Notes: generated by a model not told the origin, from the sequence alone. Shown: positions 1 to 12,301, counted from the first letter of the stretch. The stretch is 64,000 nt of DNA from Colocasia esculenta (GCA_014218235.1 CM024763.1:86786244-86850243); one strand, 5' to 3'. Made by a program: numbers and translations.

Positions 1-458
1 CACATTGGGGGAACGTGACTTGGTCGCGCCACATGAGGGCGGAGCGTTCTTAGGCCGAGAACACCCAGAAAATAGGTTCTAAATAGAATGCTTATATCTC
101 GATGTATACAACTTGAAAATCTATGAAATCACTATTAAAACGTTGCTAACATGAATCTAAACATGATAGAAACAAGAATCACATAAATAGACATAGATTT
201 CATGGAGTTAAGATCAAATAAGAGGGCTCGGGTACATGTCAAGGGATGAACTTTAGGCATGAAATACTCATAAATGACATGATAGAAATTGGGGAAAACA
301 TAGGGCTTTTGTTGATTGGTTCATGTACTACCTAGGATCGAGTTTAATTAGATTTTGCTTGAGAGATTGCCTATCTTTGAGCGCTTTAAGATTCTAGGGT
401 ATGAACACGAAGAAGCTCCCTTCTAGACCTCCTCCTTCACGAATTCCTCATCCAAGAG
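1..458 (-). mobile_element. Distal part of the 3-prime LTR of chromovirus A, cut off by the window edge
   Basis: Read on the minus strand, this stretch aligns by eye with plus-strand 930-1560 of the neighbouring LTR H; shared phrases include acaaaagccctat and ttctatc. It is therefore the same LTR family in the opposite orientation. It continues the LTR that stops at 12297, because the 5 bp at 454-458 and 12297-12301 are identical (aagag) and flank everything in between. The LTR runs on past base 1, so its true end is not in the window. No coding sequence is present. Confidence 0.7.
454..458. repeat. Left target-site duplication of solo LTR H (aagag)
   Basis: The pentamer aagag directly precedes the LTR start TGTAGCAACC at 459. 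The same pentamer follows the LTR end GGGCGTGACA at 12297-12301. A 5-bp duplication is what Ty3/gypsy integrases leave. Confidence 0.75.
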
Positions 459-2628
459 TGTAGCAACCCAATATTTTTAATAAATAAATAAAATTAAATA
501 TTAAAGAAAAATGAATTAATTAAAACCCATTAATCGGAAATAAGTGATGAGCTTTAATAAATGGTTCATATAAAAGTTATTGGGCCAAAATAGGAGTTTT
601 AAAAGATAAGATAAAAGAAAATACCCTAAAATTCGTAATTCTATTGTTTCCTAAATTAAAAAGGGCAAGTAAATCATTAATATAATTCATATAAATCAAA
701 AATGGACTCCTAACCCTACCCTAACTAGCTAGGTACGAAATTGGAACCCAACCTAACCCAATTAGGAGGATTAATACTAGGAAGGTTGGAGGAAACAAAA
801 AAAAAAATTGGAGTTTTATAGAAGTTGCAATTGTATTAGGAATTAAACATACTAGATGCATAAATACACCCCCAACCCCTTCATGGTCGATCCTATTGCG
901 TTGCTGGGACTTCTTGGACGTGGAGGAGAGGCCAAAGGAGAAGGGAATCATGGGGAGAAGGCTTGCTAGAAGATCTACAAGCTTGTTCTTCGAGTTCTAG
1001 CCCTAGAAGTCAAATCGTCCCAAAGGTAGGCATCTCACAAGCTAAATTAAATCACTCTCATCTGTAGACTATTCTTGATACTAGGAACAAAAGCCCTATC
1101 TTTTCCCTAATTTCTATCGACCCTATCTTGTGAATTTCTTGTTGGAAGTTCTGTTAAGAACATGTACCCAACCCTTCATGTTTACCTTAAATCTCTATCT
1201 ACACTTGATCTCGTGCTATGAAATTTTTACTGTACATGCTACATGTTGTTAGGAATCGTTTGCCATATTTTTCCCCAGTTTCTATTGAGTACTTTGCTTG
1301 AATTAATTCTTTTTCCATCACTGTGTCATGTTCTATATTCATCTTGAAAGAACCAGATCTTAGCCTATCAATACCACGATAAGTTTCTAATTACTCCTTA
1401 CTGTTTATACTCTTGCAAGTCTACTTTCAATTAAAACTTGTTTCATGATTTTTCATCAACTGTACATCGAGATTTCGATTTTTAAACACCCCTGTGTCAA
1501 TCTTTGGAAAGCATGGACCGCAATCTAAGGCAAGGTTTTTCCCTTCTTGGGCTCAGGCAGAGACCCTGAGAACGCGACGGCCCAATAGGTCGTGTTCTCA
1601 AGGATGGGTCGCGACAAGGAACCTATCGCATTCTAAACGCGAAAGGCCCTGGCGTCGCGTTCTGTCTGCCTATCCCAGACGGGCCTGTCACGTTCTTTGA
1701 TAGACCCTGTCGCGTTCTTGAAGTACCCTATCGCGCTCTTGAAGTACCATGTCGCGATCCTCATAGAGGTACGTCGCCTTCTGGAATTTTGAACATAAAC
1801 CCCAAATTTCTATGGTTCTTGTCTTTCTACAGTGACTATACTTTCTATTAACCATCTTAAATGCAATAAAAGAAGATGTTTGAACGTAAACATGTAATAG
1901 TTAATTTAAAAGTCATACACTTGACCCTTCACATCTATGATTTTCTTTATCACATGCACATAATACAACCATCCAATATGACTTGACACGGCTTTAAAAT
2001 ATCCCATAATACATCTGGTAATTATTTCAATAATGTACATTTTCCCCTATATCATAATGGACTTGTCTTCATTTCTCTCGAGGTTTGGAACACCGTTACC
2101 GATGCTCCACTGTTCTAGAATTTCTCTAGAACGTCGAGCAACTTGTTTCTATATACACTTTCTCTTGACTTGGACAAACTCTCCGTCGGATATTCCTTCT
2201 GCCAGACTAGTGAATCCTTGTTCAAGGCCTCCGTAAGTCTCCTCTGTCCATGGATTCCCACATGGTTGACGAGCCGGTTGTACCCTCAATACCTATAACA
2301 TCATCAGGGATTAGTATGATCCAAACGGCCTTAGATTGCTCTCTCTCTTACCACGATATCACGCCGGACCTCTGGACTATGTTCATAGCATGGCCAGTGG
2401 TTGGTTAGTGAATTCTACCTGACTGCCAACACCAATCACGTGTGTTTTGCAACCGTTATTATCGCCTATTTAACATTGTCTCATGCGCATTGATCTATAG
2501 TTCTCACCTATACTCTATTCGCTCGTTTATTCACATTCGCTACACTCTCGTCTATTCATCAATTACTCTTTTCTATTCTCGGTACTCTCTATGGCCATTT
2601 GACTGATTGTCTAAAGATAAACAATATG
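459..2628 (+). mobile_element. Solo LTR H, left portion (Tekay/Del-type chromovirus LTR)
   Basis: It starts with TGTAGCAACC, matching the LTR start of chromovirus A (minus strand, TGTAGCAACTC at 12776). The match runs on through shared text such as taagtgatgagctt, atggttcat and the gactcctaac block. Its 3-prime portion lies at 11580-12296, because a LARD element is inserted at 2629. The two parts add up to about 2.9 kb. No internal region or second LTR of H is visible, so it looks like a solo LTR left by LTR-LTR recombination. Short open frames in it (for example 1494-1700 and 2033-2236) look incidental. Bases 1570-1783 hold a palindrome array. Confidence 0.7.
1570..1783. repeat. Array of GTCGCG/CGCGAC words in the H LTR
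   Basis: Cores resembling GTCGCG recur along this segment. In the right half they start at 1687, 1709, 1730, 1751 and 1773, so the spacing is 22, 21, 21 and 22 bp. Between some cores the text cttgaagtacc repeats. The left half is less regular and includes the inverted word GAACGCGAC at 1570. The segment is much richer in CpG than the surrounding AT-rich LTR. Confidence 0.75.
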
Positions 2629-4778
2629 TGTAACGACCCTGGATATTTATGCCTAATAAGGCTCCATATCCAAGTCTGCCTTTCGCGACCGGACCGAAGT
2701 CTCACAAGGGATAGCTCGTACACGTCTCCAGTAAGAATATAAAAAACAACCACAATAGTATAAGACACAAGAAAATACATGTGCTCATATCTGCATATAA
2801 CAATTTACAACTGTCCCAATACATTATTATATGTCCAATTAAAAAGTACAACTACCTGGGGCATACCCCGAGGGAGCACAAGCCCACACAACACAACTAA
2901 CACTACTGCTGGTGGTACAAGTCTGCCACAACGTCTTCGCAAGTCATACCAACGGTAAGCCCTGAAAATAACTGTAGGGGAGTAAGCCTCAACAAGTCAT
3001 AGGCTCAGTAAGGACCACCCAAAAACAACAAAACACGAAACTAAAGAGAGACCTCAACCCCAAGGGTCTCACTAGCAACTCTGATAGCCAAACGATGGCA
3101 TGCTCACAACATTCACAACAAATAACAACTAAACATAAACATATCAACAAACATGAAGTCCTCGGAAGGAAAGAGAAACCATGGGACTAGCACAGCACTA
3201 CTAGTCCGCCCAACAACTGCAATGCCTAAGCCACAGCCTCACAAGCACACTACTACAACAACTGGTCGCCTAAGCTACAGGCCACACAGGCAAACCTCTG
3301 CCTAGGCCACAAGCTTCACAAGCAAACCTCAAACATATGGGTAACAGTACTGCTGACTAAGAGCTAGTCCATTATACCCCAAACCACGATAAGTCAAAAG
3401 CCACACACAAGGCAGCAGGACTGGCAACAACGATGCCAATCCATCACACACTAAAATCATAATCGAAAGTTTACCCGAGGAAGGGTAGAACACAACGAAA
3501 GGAAGGTCTCACCACACGACCTCCACGGAGCACAGCTCCACCTCAACACCTGAAAAGACTGGTACACAATGTACCACGAGAAATCGATACCCACAAAGGG
3601 TACGGGTACCTACCACCACAAGGTACCACCACAAAGTCTCAGTACAACTGTGCCTCCTACCAGGCACCACAATGGGCCAAACCACAACCAACGAATCATT
3701 ATACACAAGCCACGACCACTGGCAAAGCACGAGTCGGAAAGAACGACGCCACCACATGGGAATGGACTGCTGGTTCATGACTCCAGTATCCAACCCGGAC
3801 AACACAACACAAGAACTACCTCTCAGTCTTGCAGTCATGGGCAAAAGGTCCAACTGCCGATCCATAAGCACAAGCCAAGGAATAGTGGAGACCAACCAAC
3901 ACCACACCTGCAGACCACACAGTTGCAGGTCCATGCCTGGCACCTTTAGGGACTCTGGCCTAAGCTCCCTAAAGTGAGGCACTGGGAAACAGGACTAGCT
4001 GGGGACCAGTGTCGACTACTGGTGTCCGTACCCCCAACCACGAGCGTGCAACAAGCGACCAAACACAACCTCTCACAAGTCGCTGCCCTCTGTCATCTTT
4101 CCTTCAGCCGGACGTACAACTCAAACACAAGAGTGAGGGTGTCCAGGACAGACGACACAGACCTCGATAGTACACACAGTACCGGGACAAACCCCGAGCA
4201 CTAACGTGCTTGGCTCACACAAAACCTGGGGTACCCGACCAGAGAGGTATTTCGGATTAGGCGCCGGACCACCACACTGGGCAAAGCACAAACCATAGTA
4301 CAACCACGGTACACATGTGAGGAGTAGCTTGTCTCAGTCACCTTGTGACCTACAAGCTAGCCTACACAGACACATATATAAAGTATGTTGACCAATAATA
4401 ACTTGGCCTGTCATTGGTCACCTCGTGACCTCCATTGCCACATTAAACTCAACCTTAATAACTATACTTATGCCTTACTAATCAACCATCCTAAATAAGC
4501 TATAACAGACATTAAAGGACCAAGGCTAGGTTCATGTTGGAACCTCACTACCCAGTCACCACAAACCAACCTTATACACACCGCACAAGCCGTGCACACG
4601 TACGTCAACCACGTAAACAACATGTTCACCATATAAACAACACGCCAACCACATGGACAACACGCTCAAAAAGTGCTACAGGTGCCAATGCACCACCCAC
4701 ACCAACCACACACATAAAACACCGATAATCGAATAATCATACCATTTAAAACATGCACAACATGACCTCTCAGCTGAG

Positions 4779-4879
4779 GTCGCGACATGGGGTAATGTCG
4801 CCTTCAGAACGCGACACCCAGATATGTCGCGTTCACAAGCTGAACGTGACGGGTCGGCTTGTCGCATTTAAAATGCGAC
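4779..4879. repeat. Cluster of 19- and 25-bp GTCGC...GCGAC palindromes in the LARD LTR
   Basis: Visible dyads are GTCGCCTTCAGAACGCGAC at 4797-4815, a 25-mer from GTCGCG to CGTGAC at 4826-4850, and the perfect inverted repeat GTCGCATTTAAAATGCGAC at 4861-4879. Starts at 4779, 4797 and 4826 are 18 and 29 bp apart. The first two spacings are the same in the other LTR (10691, 10709, 10738). Confidence 0.8.
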
Positions 4880-5269
4880 AGGGGGCTCCATTGCCTTCAC
4901 AGGCAGGAACCCTAATCTGGGATCCTCGCCCAGGATCACCCCCACAAGCCATACAAACCACGCTTAATTTCCATTTTCCATGCTTTAGTGAATACCCTAG
5001 CATGGAATCTACTGTTTATAAAGTAATATACAGTCCAAACATGCATCAAACGCGATCCACGCAACGAAACCAGGTGGGATCTCCCTACCTTCGCGAAGAA
5101 CATGCAAACCAACCATGGCATGATGTCTCCCCGCTCCATGCGACGTCCTCGTGGCGAGAGCGCATCGAAAACCACTCTGAAATGTCGAATCGCCCGAAAA
5201 TCTACCACAGCAGTCTCCCCTGGCTGAGCAGAGCTTGCTGAGCTCTGTTCGGACAACCTTGCATAAAAA

Positions 5270-5480
5270 CACATTGCGGTTGGGAATGCGACGTACACCT
5301 TCGTCGTGACCTGAATGCGACGGTGTAGGGCGTCGCCTTCCCAAGGCCGACGTCGGCATGCCACCCAACGCGCAACACGTTGCGCACATGCAGACGAGGA
5401 CCGCATCTCAGTCGGCAAGCAAAACGTGACCACCAGGGCTGTCGCGTTTAGAACGCAACGCACACCCCTGTCGCGTCCAC
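5270..5480. repeat. Second GTCGCG cluster of the LARD LTR
   Basis: GTCGYG and GCGAC words are scattered through this stretch. The clearest is the 19-mer GTCGCGTTTAGAACGCAAC at 5441-5459. The matching site in the right LTR is GTCGCGTTCAGAACGCGAT at 11382-11400, and the third LTR has GTTGCGTTCAGAACGCGAC at 59546-59564. Confidence 0.7.
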
Positions 5481-5638
5481 AGGCAGAAAACCTGTGAGCA
5501 CTTTGGGCCCAATCTGCCGGCCCACAAAACCTCACGACCCACAAGAACACCTGAAATACAAGCTAATGGGCCACACACTGGCCACCAAACCCGCTAAACA
5601 AGGATCCACGAAGATCCGAAAAAACACGCGACGTTACA

Positions 5639-8540
5639 TTATTATCACCTAAAAAGGAATGTCATCCTCGACATTCAAAACAAACCACAGTAAATCGGAT
5701 TATCACCTAAAAAGGAATAAAACCATATACAGAACAAGTAGGATACACTTCCTCTACTCTTGCCTTTCAAATCATCCATGCTGACTAATTTATCTGTTCA
5801 TTTCCATGCTTGCTCTGCTTTCCCTTTTCTTTAATTCCTTTTACAGCTGCAATGCCCAATTATTATATTCTGCTTTTTCTTTACCTTTCAACTATAATCA
5901 ATTCTATCTTGCTATTGGTGCTTTATCTCCTTGGACTCAACCTGCTTCCACAATTTCTCGGCTGTGTTTGCAACATTTCTTTTTGGACTGCTTTTCTTTC
6001 TTGAATTTTCGTATTATAAACTGCCACCCTTAAATGTTTGCCATATAAAACCATCTTTAAATTCTTCAAATTCCTCGGTGCCTTTCTATTACTTACTTTT
6101 CACTGCCAACTGTTACTCTTTCTCAACTTTATTCACATTCTTATTTGCCAGCTTCTCGTCAAAAATCACACTACCATAACTGAATTCCCTGCCTCTCTAT
6201 ACTATTCTATCTATACTGTCTTTATTCTTTTCTGGTCAAAAACCACTGTCTCTTTATCCAATTGTGCAAAAACCTCAACTTTTCCTTTAAACATTCAACC
6301 TCGGATAACCTGTGAATATCAAACCTCCCATGCTTCCGCTGCGCCACTCTGATTACACTGAATACTTTAACAAAATATTGCATAAATTCTGTTTCCACCA
6401 TTATTCATAATTGCTTCGTACTTTCATTATTACTCTGACTCTAGCTGAATTCAATACTAACTTTTCTCGCTTCTCAAATCACTTTACTCAATCAATCACT
6501 GCTGGAAGAAAATATCAAAATTTTCTGGACTGCTTGAATTTTGTTTGAGCCATATGCTTTAATTCTGAATTCTGCCATTTCACTGCTGACATATCTTTCT
6601 CCTTACATTTTGTTTTCCTTACTTAAATAACATTCTCTGACTAATCCAATCAATTTATTACATAACCCATCAAAATATTTGCTCTCCCTGCTGGGATACC
6701 GCCTTCTCTTATCAGAAAAATTAAACTGCTCAACTAATTCTGCATATATTCTACTTTCAACTTTATTAAACTATTTTTCAATCAGGTACCATCTGACCTT
6801 AAGCTGTTCACTGTTTAACTGATCACCCTTTTTTTTGTACGTAACAAATTTCAAATTTTCCATTCATTTCCACTCTATCATACTCCTATTCCTTAATTGC
6901 TCTACCTTTTATTCTTATGTCAAATTCTAAAGTACTTTCTCGAGAAAATACATATGCTAAATCTGAACCACTTTCTGTATGCTTCCATACAAACTCTTGC
7001 TGAACAAACCTTTTAATTATATCCCTTTCATAATCTGATGTACTCTTTCTTTCCCTGATCAATAATCTGCCAACTGCATTAATCATAATATCATTCTTAC
7101 AAAACATTTCTCTTAATTATTTTGTTGTCTGGCTTATTGCACTTTACCCTTCACACTGCAATTCTTGCTATTATACAAACATCCTTTACTAACAACTGCC
7201 AAGGCCATGACCTGAAGCTGATCTCTGTAAATACTATAATCTGCTTTGTCTGATTTCTCTATTTTGCTTTACTTCTTTACTTTCTAATGCTGAAATTATT
7301 GCTACTACATCATACTTACTGCTATCCTTTTCATTCAAACATTTACTTTAATTCCTCTCATAATTTACTTTACCATTCCATTTCACCTGATCTTAACTAC
7401 TTCTCAGCTAATCCATTTCTTTTTATTCTGACCCTCATAACTCTATCTTGCTCCAAACATTCTTAACTTTAACGTCAATCTTTTCCTAACACCAATTTTA
7501 CCTCTCTTCTTCACAAACTATACCCAATGGCTAAATATCAAAAATAACACTGTATTATTTAATAAATCATTTTATGCAATTCTCACAAACTGCCACTTGC
7601 CAAACGAATATCTTTCTTATGAAATTCTCAGAAAAGTCCAACTATACACTGATTCTTCTTTACTTTCTCTTTACTCAAATGATCATCATCACCTCAATAC
7701 ATACTTACACGAATTTCTTATATCAAATTCTCATTATCATCATTATTTACAAGAATCACAACAACACTATTTCCAAGCTCTTTACTGTACTCATCTCTAA
7801 TCACCAAATACACTTATCCTTATATGACTGCCACAAATCCTTGCTCCTCTATTTACCAGTACCTCATCTGAAACTAATCTGTCTCTCTCAATTATTCCAA
7901 ACTTTCTATAATACTAATCACATTATCACCCAGGCTGCTTCTTTAATACTTACTAACACAAATTTTAAAAACTACAATAGCTCTGCCAAGGTCCTCAACC
8001 GCAATTCTTAATACATACTATTCCTCATTAATAACATTGTTCCTTCTGCTATTCCATCACATCATTACCTTACACTTGTCTCTGCCAACTCCGTATCTTA
8101 CCAAAATATCTCAAACACACCTTTCCCAAAATATTACTCTCCCTTTTCTGATTATTACAGCCAAATTCACTAGTCCCCTTTCATTTTTATAATCAAAAAC
8201 CTTTAGACAACTGCAATAGGCACACAAATGCAACCACTCAACTTATACCACTAGTCTCATCATTTCTCTACCATTACTAACAACTGCCAGGTGTGCAAAC
8301 AATCATACACATTTCACAAACTGGGTTTCCCCTAACCACATCGTCTTTCAGCTACTACCAGTAACTACCAAACTAATAAAAACAAACACACAGTTCACAT
8401 GGCAAAACTCACGTGAAAACCACTTAAAACCACATAAAACCATAGACTTACTACCAGCAGTGGACATTAAACCATGTCTTGGGACATTGTAACGTCAATG
8501 TCTTTTCATATTCTAACTGGACCATCGCTCTGATACTAAC
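5639..8540 (-). other. Internal region of the LARD element; no genes seen
   Basis: This 2.9-kb AT-rich stretch is pyrimidine-rich on the plus strand and so purine-rich on the element's own strand. Open frames such as 7574-8011 (145 codons) on the plus strand are low-complexity I/L/S/T/N translations on the strand opposite to the element. They have no domain and are best treated as chance. The phrase cacctaaaaaggaat occurs twice near 5646-5720 beside the 3-prime LTR. The first part of the region is also present at 59776-60969 beside the third LTR copy. Confidence 0.75.
8527..8538 (-). other. Primer-binding site of the LARD element (initiator Met-tRNA type)
   Basis: The minus strand reads TAGTATCAGAGC two bases inside the 5-prime LTR. 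The usual plant Met-i PBS is TGGTATCAGAGC, so there is one mismatch. This fixes the element's orientation. Confidence 0.8.
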
Positions 8541-11500
8541 TGTAACGGCCCTAGATATTTATGCCCAATAAGCCTCCATATCCAAGTCTGCCTCCCGCGA
8601 CCGGACCGAAGTCTCGCAAGGGATAGCTCGTATACGTGTCCAGTAAGAATATAAAAGACAACTACAACAGTATAAGACACAAAAAAGTACATGTGTTCAT
8701 ATCTGCATATAACAATTTACAACTGTTCCAATATATTATCATATATCCAATTAAAAAATACAACTACCTGGGGCATACCCCGAGGGAGCACAAGCACACA
8801 CAACACAACTAACATTACTACTGGTGGTACAAGTCTGCCACAACGTCTTCGCAAGTCATACCAACGGTAAGTCCTGAAAAGAACTATAGGGGAGTGAGCC
8901 TCAACAAGTCACAGGCTCAGTAGGGACCACCCAAAAACAACAACACACGAAACTAAAGAGAGACCTCAACCCCAAAGGGTCTCACTGGCAACTCCGATAG
9001 CCAAACCATGGCATGCTCACAACATCACAACAAATAACAACTAAACATAAACATATCAATAAACATGAAGTCCTCGGAAGGAAAGAGAAACCATGGGACT
9101 AGCACGGCACAACTAGTCTGCCCAACAGCTGCAATGCCTAAGCTACAGCCTCACAAGCACACTACTACTACAACTGGTCACCTAAGCTACAGGCCACACA
9201 GGCAAACCTCTGCCTAGGCCACAAGCTTCACAGGCAAACATCAAACATATGGGTAACAGGACTGCTGACTAAGAGCTGGTCCATTATATCCCAAACCACG
9301 ATAAGTCGAAAGTCAAACACAAGGTAGCAGGACTGGCTACAACGATGCCAATCCATCACACACTAAAATCATAATCGGAAGTTTACCCGAGGAAGGGTAG
9401 AACAAAACGAAAGGAAGGTCTCACCACATGTCCTCCACGGAGCATAGCTCCACCTCAACACCTGAAAAGACTGGTACACAATGTACCACGAGAAACCAAT
9501 ACCCACAAAGGGTACGGGTACCTACCACCACAAGGTACCACCACAAAGTCTCAGTACAACTGTGCCTCCTACCAAGCACCACAACGGGTCAAACCACAAC
9601 CAACGAATCATTATACACAAGCCACGACCACTGGCAAAGCACGAGTCGGAAAGAACGACGCCACCACACGGGAATGGACTATTGGTTCATGACTCCAGTA
9701 TCCAACCCGGACAACACAACACAAGAACTACCTCTCAGTCTCGCAGTCACGGACAAAAGGTCCAACTGCCGCTCCACAAGCACAAGCCAAGGAATAGTGG
9801 AGACCAACCAACACCACACCTACAGACCACACAGTTGCAGGTCCATGCCTGGCACCTTTAGGGACTCTGGTCTAAGCTCCCTACAGTGAGGCACTGGGAA
9901 ATAGGACTAGCTGGGGACCAGTGTCGACTACTGGTGTCCGTACCCCCAACCACGAGCGCGCTACAAGCGACCAAACACAACCTCTCACAAGTCACTGCCC
10001 TCTATCGTCTTTCCCTCAGGCGGACATACAAATCAAACACAGGAGTGAGGGTGTCCAGGATAGACGACACAGACCTCGATTGTACACACAGTACCAAGAC
10101 AAACCCCGAGCACTAACGTGCCTGGCTCACACAAAACTTGGGGTACCCGACTAGAGAGGTATTCCGGATTAGGCTCCGGACCACCACACTCGGCAAAGCA
10201 CAAACCATAGTACAACCACGGTACACATGTGAGGAGGAGCTTGTCTCAGTCACCTTGTGACCTACAAGCTAGACTACACAGACACATATATAAAGTATGT
10301 TGACCAATAATAACTTGGCCTGTCATTGGTCACCTAGTGACCTCCATTGCCACATTAAACTCAACCTTAATAACTATACTTATGCCTTACTAATCAACCA
10401 TCCTAATTAAGCTATAACAGACATTAAAGGACCAAGGCTAGGTTCATGCTGGAACCTCACTGCCCAGTCACCACAAACCAACCTTATACACACCGCACAA
10501 GCCATGCACATGTATGTCAACCATGTAAACAACACGTTCACCATATAAACAACACGCCAACCACATGAACAACACTCTCAAAGAGCGCTACAGGTGCCAA
10601 TGCACCACCCACACCAACCACACACATAAAACACCGATAATCGAATAATCATACCATTTAAAACATACACAACAGGACCTCTCGGCTGAGGTCGCGACAT
10701 GGGGTAATGTCGCCTTCAGAACGCGACACCCCAATATGTCGCGTTCACAAGCTGAACGCAACGGGTCGGCCTGTTGCGTTCAGAACGCGACGGGTCGGCC
10801 TGTTGCGTTCAGAACGCGACAGGGGGCTCCGTCGCCTTCACAGGCAAGAACCCTAATCCGGGATCCTCTCCCCGGATCACCCCCATAAGCCATACAAACC
10901 ACGCTTAATTTACATTTTTCATGCTTTAGTGAATACCCTAGCATGGAATCTACTGTTTATAAAGCAATAAACAGTCCAAACATGCATCATACGTGATCCA
11001 CGCAACGAAACTAGGTGGGATCTCCCTACCTTCATGAAGAACACGCAAACCAACCATGGCACGACGTCTCCCCGCTCCATGCGACATCCTCACGGCAAGA
11101 GCGCGTCGAAAACCACTCCGAAACGTCAAATCACCCAGAAATCCACCACAGCAGTCTCCCCTGGCCGAGCAGAGCTTGCTGAGCTCTGTTCAGCCGACCT
11201 TGCCTAAAAACACATTGCGGTTGGGAACGTGACGTACACCTCCGTTGCGACCTGAACACGACGGTGTAGGGCGTCGCCTTCCCAAGGCCGACATCAGCAT
11301 GCCGCCCAGCACGTGACATGCGGTGCACATGCAGACGAGGACCGCATCTCAGTCGGCAAGTAGAACGCGACCACCAGGGCTGTCGCGTTCAGAACGCGAT
11401 GCACACCCCTGTCGCGTTCACAGGCAGAAAACCTGTGAGCACTTTGGGCCCAATCTACCGGCCCACAAAACGTCACAACCCACAAGAACATCTGAAACAC

Positions 11501-11579
11501 AAGCTAATGGGCCACACACTGGCCACCAAACCCACTAAACAAGGATCCGCGAAGATCCGAAAAAACGCGCGACGTTACA
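8541..11579 (-). repeat. 5-prime LTR of the LARD element
   Basis: This 3039-bp repeat is collinear with 2629-5638 and differs by scattered substitutions and small indels. One clear indel is an extra 29-bp unit in the palindrome cluster near 10762-10819. As the 5-prime LTR of a minus-strand element it should contain the promoter, but I could not locate a TATA box or start site with confidence. Confidence 0.85.
10691..10830. repeat. GTCGCG palindrome cluster with a duplicated 29-bp unit
   Basis: Cores start at 10691, 10709 (18 bp) and 10738 (29 bp). A unit made of the 19-mer GTTGCGTTCAGAACGCGAC plus a 10-bp linker (GGGTCGGCCT) is duplicated at a 29-bp period (10762 and 10791). The other LTR has only one such unit. 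A weaker second cluster lies at about 11225-11430. Confidence 0.8.
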
Positions 11580-12296
11580 GACTAATGCTTGGCAATATAA
11601 AGGGTCCGGTCTAGTCCTGGGAGGTGCGCCCAAAAGTGCTATTTGCCCACTGGAGTTAATTGACCAGAGTGTTTGGCATTACACTCAAGTACTATCTATC
11701 TCGACTATCTAAATGACAATCAAAGTGCTATATTATACTTGACTCATTGTGCTATCGTGAAATATATTATGCTATTTGTGCTATGGCCATCCTACTCTTT
11801 GTGCTATACTTGACACTTGTGCTATTTGAATCATGTTATTGTGCTATCACTTGCTCGATATTACTTGACACTCGCTCTCTTACTCTGCTCTTTAATACAT
11901 TAATCACTTAAAGCATGCCTGATCATGAGATTTAAGTCCTACTGGGCGTTATCGCTCACCCTGCATTATTTGATATGTATTCTGAGGTGAGACTGAGGAA
12001 GACCACGACACTCATGAGGATGGGGATGACTAGGAGTGAAACAAGAGTACCCTGACGCACTAGTATTATGTTAGAGTCTTGGTCTAGTTCTTTACTTTCA
12101 TTCAATGTAATGATGTCAATTGGGCCCTATGTAATGGCTCTGAATTAGTGGTTGTAATAGACATTAGTGGAATTATCAATGAAATACATTTGATTTAGCA
12201 TTATTCTTTGTCCAATGGTTTGATGTATATTATACACTTTGTACTCGCTCACTTGCAACTACCTCATGTTCCGATATTCCACGTCGGGGCGTGACA
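11580..12296 (+). mobile_element. Solo LTR H, right portion with 3-prime terminus
   Basis: The stretch ends CGGGGCGTGACA, a typical chromovirus LTR 3-prime terminus, followed at once by TSD copy aagag. It contains TATAAAGG near 11598, repeated tgtgctat words (about 11700-11840), and AATGAAATA near 12178 that could serve as a polyadenylation signal. These would suit promoter and termination functions of an LTR, but that is inference. No gene is present. Confidence 0.65.
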
Positions 12297-12301
12297 AAGA
12301 G
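12297..12301. repeat. Right target-site duplication of solo LTR H (aagag)
   Basis: It is identical to 454-458 and immediately follows the GTGACA terminus at 12291-12296. The pair defines one insertion unit from 459 to 12296. Confidence 0.75.

Larger units (their letters stand above)
2629..5638 (-). repeat. 3-prime LTR of the LARD element
   Basis: This 3010-bp repeat begins TGTAACGACCCTGG and ends CGACGTTACA on the plus strand. It is collinear with 8541-11579 and 56687-59775. It is rich in ACC/CCA text, which leaves long open frames on both strands (for example 3509-3982 and 3569-3949), but they match no domain. Bases 4779-4879 and 5270-5480 hold palindromic GTCGCG clusters. Confidence 0.85.
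2629..11579 (-). mobile_element. Non-autonomous LTR retrotransposon with about 3-kb LTRs and no coding capacity (LARD type)
   Basis: Two closely similar direct repeats (2629-5638 and 8541-11579) flank a 2.9-kb internal region. Each repeat begins TGTAAC and ends GTTACA, the inverted termini expected of LTRs. Orientation comes from a Met-tRNA-type PBS just inside the right repeat, which makes 8541-11579 the 5-prime LTR on the minus strand. No gag, PR, RT, RNase H or integrase motif is found in any frame. This fits the description of large retrotransposon derivatives. The PBS and LTR ends resemble those of chromoviruses such as element F, so mobilisation by a chromovirus is a reasonable inference. 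The flanks (atatg left, gacta right) do not form a clean TSD. A second, truncated copy lies at 56687-60969. Confidence 0.85.

Noticed and set aside
3509..3982. Overlapping open frames on both strands of the LARD LTR (126-157 codons), also present at 9428-9889 and 57668-58119
   Set aside because: The sequence is ACC-rich, which lacks stops in several frames at once. Conservation among copies follows from LTR similarity. No domain or codon signature is visible.
4936..5550. 204-codon open frame on the minus strand
   Set aside because: Falls in the GTCGCG-rich part of the LARD LTR, where CpG-rich text lowers stop frequency. The equivalent frame is broken in the second LTR.
7574..8011. 145-codon open frame in the LARD internal region
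   Set aside because: Low-complexity hydrophobic/polar translation of AT-rich DNA, on the strand opposite to the element, without domain or conserved neighbours.
8527..8538. tRNA gene fragment
   Set aside because: Only 12 bases match the tRNA 3-prime end and they adjoin an LTR, as a primer-binding site does. No cloverleaf could be drawn.
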